DNA from: JAKZRT01 sp047518005
GTDB taxonomy: Bacteria; Pseudomonadota; Alphaproteobacteria; Rhodobacterales; Rhodobacteraceae
Reading direction: 5' to 3'
Length of the DNA stretch: 8,846 bases
Assembly (NCBI GenBank): GCA_047518005.1
Contig: JAKZRT010000165.1
Coordinates: 1-8,846, forward strand
Of this stretch, positions 6,039 to 8,846 are shown piece by piece (position 1 is the first letter of the stretch; the number at the start of each line of letters is the position of its first letter). Under the pieces are notes generated by a model, which was not told the origin of the DNA, made no database searches, and saw only the letters and a program-made list of their open reading frames with translations. A program made the translations under genes and the position numbers.

Positions 6039-6200
6039 TCAGCCCTCGCCGCAGGGGCAGGGGCCTTTGCCGATCTTGAAGCGGCCGCATTTCCTGCATT
6101 TGCGCGACCTCAGGCGGTCAGCGCCGGGGAGGCGCAGCCGCCCGAACATGGCCAGCACAAACACCCCGATCAGAAACAGCATGACTGCTTTGATGATCAT
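6039..6200 (-). CDS. Small membrane-anchored zinc-ribbon protein, 53 residues
   Basis: I know of no established function. From ATG 6200-6198 the protein has one hydrophobic segment (residues 4-20, AVMLFLIGVFVLAMFG). A basic linker follows, then a compact cysteine cluster CRKCGRF...GPCPCGEG with C35, C38, C48 and C50, a CxxC...CxC pattern that probably binds zinc. A frame extending upstream to 6257 would add 19 polar residues inside the peptidase gene and hide the membrane segment, so I reject it. The gene starts 4 bases after the S49 peptidase stop and ends 3 bases before the antiporter start, so it is certainly within the operon. From memory, similar proteins of this size are common in Rhodobacteraceae and usually left as hypothetical. 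It could assist the peptidase or antiporter, but nothing in the sequence proves this. Confidence 0.82.
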   Translation of the reverse strand: MIIKAVMLFLIGVFVLAMFGRLRLPGADRLRSRKCRKCGRFKIGKGPCPCGEG

Positions 6201-6204
6201 CCGG

Positions 6205-7008
6205 TCACAGCCCGTGGCGCGCGTAGGCGGCGCGTTCCTCGATGAGGTCCAGCGCATCGGTCATCAGCGACATGCCGAGGCGTTGGAATATCCGGCGTCT
6301 TTGGCCGTAGACCGAAAACTTCACCTTGTCGCCGAAACGTTCCTTCATCTTGGGCACCAGATGCGCGATGCCGTCGGCCAGCCCCTGGTCGACCGCGTGT
6401 TGACCCACCCAGACATCGCCGGTGAAAAGGTCGGTTTCGGTCTTCAGACGCGGGCCGCGGCGGGTTTTCACATGGTCGATGAAAATGTCGTGCATCGGCT
6501 CGTGGATGGCCTTCAGGCGCTTCACGTCGGCCGGTTTCTCGGGCTTGAACGGGTCGAGAAAGCTTTTCGACTTGCCCGCCGTGTGGACCCGGCGTTCGAT
6601 GCCATGGCGGGCGATGAATTCGTGCAGCCCGAACGAGGCCGAGATCACGCCGATCGAGCCGACAATCGAGGTCTGATCGACCCATATCTCGTCGCCCGCG
6701 CAGGCAATCCAGTAACCGCCCGAGGCCGCAAGGTCTTCGACAAAGACATAGACCGGCAGGCTGTGTTCGGCTGCCAGCCGCCGGATGCGCGCCGCAACCA
6801 GCGACGATTGCACGGGCGAGCCGCCGGGCGAATTGAGGCTGATCGCCACCGCCTGGGGTTTGCCACGGCGAAAGGCGCGGTCAAGGAGGGGTGCGGCTGC
6901 CTGATCGTTGATACCGGAACCGGGGCGTCCGACCGACGAGATGACCCCCGAGAGCCGCACGACGGCGACGCGGGGGTCGGATTTCATGAAGGGGATCCAA
7001 CGTTTCAT
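6205..7008 (-). CDS. S49 family serine peptidase (short SppA-like)
   Basis: This is a 267-residue peptidase of the SppA/ClpP-crotonase fold family, which degrades signal peptides or other membrane-associated peptides with a Ser-Lys dyad. Visible motifs, numbered from ATG 7008, are VAVVRLSGVI (15-24), SLNSPGGSP (57-65), VEDLAASGGYW (90-100) with candidate nucleophile S96, VGSIGVI (116-122) and TAGKSKSFLDPF (143-154) with candidate general base K146 or K148. Downstream are FTGDVWVG and DGIAHLVP. A TTG start at 7044 would add 12 residues of non-family sequence, so ATG 7008 is preferred, although no strong ribosome-binding site is seen. The N-terminus has no signal peptide or transmembrane anchor, unlike E. 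coli SppA, so it looks cytosolic or peripherally bound. It follows the ABC permease by 58 bases without a clear terminator. Confidence 0.93.
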   Translation of the reverse strand: MKRWIPFMKSDPRVAVVRLSGVISSVGRPGSGINDQAAAPLLDRAFRRGKPQAVAISLNSPGGSPVQSSLVAARIRRLAAEHSLPVYVFVEDLAASGGYWIACAGDEIWVDQTSIVGSIGVISASFGLHEFIARHGIERRVHTAGKSKSFLDPFKPEKPADVKRLKAIHEPMHDIFIDHVKTRRGPRLKTETDLFTGDVWVGQHAVDQGLADGIAHLVPKMKERFGDKVKFSVYGQRRRIFQRLGMSLMTDALDLIEERAAYARHGL

Positions 7009-7066
7009 GCTGGCCCATGTAAAGACGCCCGACCCCCGGCACAAGGCAACCAGACGAATGACCGGA

Positions 7067-7828
7067 TCAGTTGCGGATCTTGTATCCGGTGCGGAAAATC
7101 ACTGCGATGGTTGCCAGGCAGATGCCGAGGAAAAGGACGACCATCGACAGGCTGACGCCGACGCCGACGTCAGCCACGCCGAAGAACGACCAGCGGAAGC
7201 CGGAAATCAGATACACCACCGGGTTGAAAAGCGTCACCGTCTGCCAGAAGTCAGGCAGCATGGTGATCGAATAAAAACTGCCGCCCAGAAACACCAGCGG
7301 GGTGACCACCAGCAGCGGCACCAGTTGAAGTTGTTCAAAGTTGCCAGCAATGATGCCGATGATGAAGCCAAAGAGGCTGAACGACAGGCACGTCAGAACC
7401 AGAAAGCCGAACATCCAGAACGGGTGCGCAATTTGGATCGGGACAAACAGGAACGACGTCGCCAATATGACGGTGCCGATGATCAACGATTTGGTCGCCG
7501 CTGCACCGACGTAACCGGCGGTGATGTCCAGAAATGACACCGGTGCGGACAACAGCTCGAATATCGTGCCGATGAATTTCGGGAAATAGATGCCGAAACT
7601 GGCCCCGGCGATGGATTGTTGCATCACGGTCAGCATAATCAGGCCGGGCACGATAAAGGCGCCGTAAGGGACGCCTTCGACCTGTTGAATGCGGTTGCCG
7701 ATGGCGGCCCCGAACACGATGAAATAAAGCGCGGTCGAGATGACGGGCGAGATCAGGCTTTGCACCAGCGTCCGGCCCATGCGCGCCATCTCAAAGCGAT
7801 AGATCGCCAGAATTGCCTGCGGGTTCAT
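7067..7828 (-). CDS. ABC-2 type transport permease (YadH-like)
   Basis: This is a 253-residue integral membrane subunit of an ABC-2 exporter, comparable in length and layout to E. coli YadH. Hydrophobic segments lie near residues 22-42, 55-75, 105-130, 137-162, 170-190 and 225-245. The segment LGGSFYSITMLPDFWQ (about 181-196), followed by FNPVVYLISGFRW, is the characteristic ABC-2 signature region. The start ATG (7828-7826) overlaps the ATPase stop (ATGA), so the two subunits are translationally coupled. The same frame stays open upstream to 8233, but that part is arginine-rich shadow sequence of the ATPase gene. The substrate is unknown; the family moves polysaccharides, lipids or drugs. The permease looks intact, but its partner gene has lost its start to an IS, so transporter production is doubtful. 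Confidence 0.92.
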   Translation of the reverse strand: MNPQAILAIYRFEMARMGRTLVQSLISPVISTALYFIVFGAAIGNRIQQVEGVPYGAFIVPGLIMLTVMQQSIAGASFGIYFPKFIGTIFELLSAPVSFLDITAGYVGAAATKSLIIGTVILATSFLFVPIQIAHPFWMFGFLVLTCLSFSLFGFIIGIIAGNFEQLQLVPLLVVTPLVFLGGSFYSITMLPDFWQTVTLFNPVVYLISGFRWSFFGVADVGVGVSLSMVVLFLGICLATIAVIFRTGYKIRN

Positions 7829-8712
7829 GCGGCTTCTCCGAGCAGCGAGACAAAGATGTCTTCGAGCGAGCTTTGGTCGGTCTGCACGTCGCGCAAAACC
7901 ATGCCAGCCGCCGAGAGGTCGGACAAAAGCGTGGTGATTCCGGTGCGCTGTCCGCGGGTGTCGTAGGTATACACCAATACGCAGGGGTCGTCGGTGCGGG
8001 TCAGGGCATATTTGGTCAGGCTTTCGGGGATCTCGGACACCGGTGCCTGCAGCTCGATCCGCATTTCCTTGGACCCCATTCGCGTCATCAGATCGACCTT
8101 GTCTTCGACCAGCAGAATTCGCCCGTCGTTGATCACCGCGATGCGGTCGGCCATGGCTTCGGCCTCTTCGATATAATGGGTGGTCAGGATGATGGTGACG
8201 CCGTCGGCGCGCAGGTCGCGGACAATCTCCCACATGTCTTTGCGCAGTTCCACGTCGACCCCGGCGGTCGGTTCATCGAGGAACAAAACGCGCGGTTCGT
8301 GGCTGAGCGCCTTGGCGATAAGGACCCGGCGTTTCATGCCGCCGGAAAGCGCCATGATTTGGGTGTCGCGTTTGTCCCAGAGGCTGAGACGGGTCAGGAT
8401 GTCTTCGATAAAGGCATCGTTGCGGGGTTTGCCGAACAGACCCCGCGAAAACCGCACCGTGTTTTTGACCTTCTCAAAGGGTTCGAGGTTGATGTCCTGG
8501 GGGACCAGGCCGATCAATTTGCGCGCCTGACGAAAACTGGTCCGAATATCGTGACCGCCCACGGTCACCTTGCCGCCCGTGGGGTCGACGATACCGCATA
8601 TGATTGAAATCAGTGTGGTTTTTCCCGCGCCATTGGGCCCGAGGAGCGCGATGATCTCGCCCTCTTCGATCTCGAGTGACACGTCTTTCAGCGCCTCAAA
8701 TCCGCCCTGATA
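7825..8712 (-). pseudogene. ABC transporter ATP-binding protein (YadG-like), 5' end cut off by IS
   Basis: This is the ATPase partner of the downstream permease. Numbered from a GTG at 8682, it carries Walker A GPNGAGKT (15-22), Q-loop Q62, signature LSGGMKRR (112-119), Walker B VLFLDE (132-137) and switch H169, with a normal C-terminal extension. Family-like coding runs ten codons further upstream as YQGGFEALKD, matching the usual first strand with the A-loop tyrosine. It then meets the IS at a TA (8711-8712); beyond this, codons make no sense and an in-frame TGA follows. The native start, ribosome-binding site and roughly a dozen or more residues are missing. The GTG could still be used, but that product would lack the A-loop and first strand and has no good ribosome-binding site. 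I call it probably inactive. All other motifs are intact, so the disruption looks recent. Confidence 0.8.
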
Positions 8713-8846
8713 CCACCGAGCGGAATGCCTGACTCACGTTGGGGATTCCCAAGCGGTCCGATCTCTGACTCAATGTGGTGAACCAATGAGGTTCGCCATG
8801 GCAGCGCCTATCGACTTACGGAACGATTTTGACAGCGTCTCACTGC
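8711..8846 (+). mobile_element. Left end of an IS630-type insertion sequence (partial)
   Basis: From a TA at 8711-8712 the sequence stops matching the ATPase gene and becomes an untranslated leader, then a transposase start. The edge reads TACCACCGAGCGG, sharing TACCA-CG with the inward-read end of the other IS at 136. Inside, CTGACTCA occurs twice (8729-8736 and 8765-8772), 36 bases apart, followed by similar G/T-rich bases; such subterminal repeats can be transposase-binding sites. The element continues past the window edge. Confidence 0.7.
8798..8846 (+). CDS. IS630-family transposase, N-terminal fragment
   Basis: The first 16 codons are visible, MAAPIDLRNDFDSVSL, running off the right edge. 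ATG 8798 is preferred because a GAGG ribosome-binding site lies six bases before it; an in-frame ATG at 8786 would add four residues. The residues resemble the starts of IS630-type transposases that I recall from Rhodobacteraceae, where a helix-turn-helix DNA-binding domain follows. The call also leans on the TA insertion junction and on the matching C-terminal piece at the left edge. Too little is present to judge whether the gene is intact. Confidence 0.6.
   Translation, partial: MAAPIDLRNDFDSVSL

Noticed and set aside
5740..7155. A 471-codon plus-strand open frame
   Set aside because: It runs antisense across the antiporter, the zinc-ribbon gene and the S49 peptidase; composition is Arg/His-rich shadow sequence without a fold signature.
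7829..8233. N-terminal extension of the permease frame
   Set aside because: The extra 135 residues are Arg/His/Pro-rich and overlap the ATPase in another frame; ATG 7828 gives the normal 253-residue length and an ATGA coupling.
1..8846. Composite transposon bounded by two IS630 copies
   Set aside because: The interior is core chromosomal genes in a conserved order with uniform base composition; IS630 elements do not typically mobilise flanked segments, and the equal edge lengths point rather to repeat-bounded assembly.
1..8846. CRISPR arrays, tRNA or rRNA genes, defence or toxin-antitoxin systems
   Set aside because: No regularly spaced repeats, tRNA-like cloverleaf sequence, rRNA sequence or recognisable defence proteins were seen on either strand.

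Overview
The window reads as an alphaproteobacterial chromosome segment, most likely from the Rhodobacteraceae (Roseobacter/Rhodobacter group). Supporting signs are high GC with codon use to match, the uvrC-pgsA-moaD-moaE gene order, a typical short soluble S49 peptidase, a CxxC...CxC mini-protein, and the 'TTTTGCCAAAAATACT' intergenic motif. This taxonomic call rests on remembered family sequences and gene order, not on a search.

Every chromosomal gene lies on the minus strand, so transcription runs from high to low coordinates. Only the two insertion-sequence pieces, one at each edge, are read on the plus strand. In transcription order: (1) 8711-8846, left end of an IS630-type element and the first codons of its transposase; (2) 8712-7067, an ABC-2 type exporter pair (YadG/YadH-like) whose ATPase gene has lost its start region to the IS; (3) 7008-5094, a short S49 peptidase, a 53-residue membrane-anchored zinc-ribbon protein and a Ca2+/Na+ exchanger-family antiporter, packed 3-4 bases apart; (4) 5083-4301, an SDR enzyme with pteridine-reductase (PTR1/FolM) hallmarks, 10 bases after the antiporter; (5) 4300-3983, a 318-base AT-rich gap holding a candidate promoter, a dyad and a perfect DnaA-box match; (6) 3982-254, uvrC, pgsA, moaD, moaE and a rhodanese-domain gene, the last four joined by 1-4 base overlaps; (7) 253-137, a strong hairpin and a lineage-typical intergenic motif; (8) 1-136, right end of an IS630-type element with the last 40 codons of a transposase.

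Functionally, the uvrC-led block joins nucleotide excision repair (UvrC), phosphatidylglycerol synthesis (PgsA) and the MPT synthase of molybdenum cofactor synthesis (MoaD/MoaE). A rhodanese coupled to moaE could plausibly hand sulfur to MoaD. The upstream block is mostly envelope-related: exporter, peptidase, small membrane protein and cation exchanger, followed by the pterin-type SDR.

I see no defence island, CRISPR array, prophage or clearly new system. The most notable points are the IS insertion that beheads the exporter ATPase, the almost equal amount of IS sequence (about 136 bases) at each edge, which suggests a contig or window bounded by copies of one repeat, the PTR1-type catalytic signature of the SDR, and the regulatory-looking gap before uvrC.
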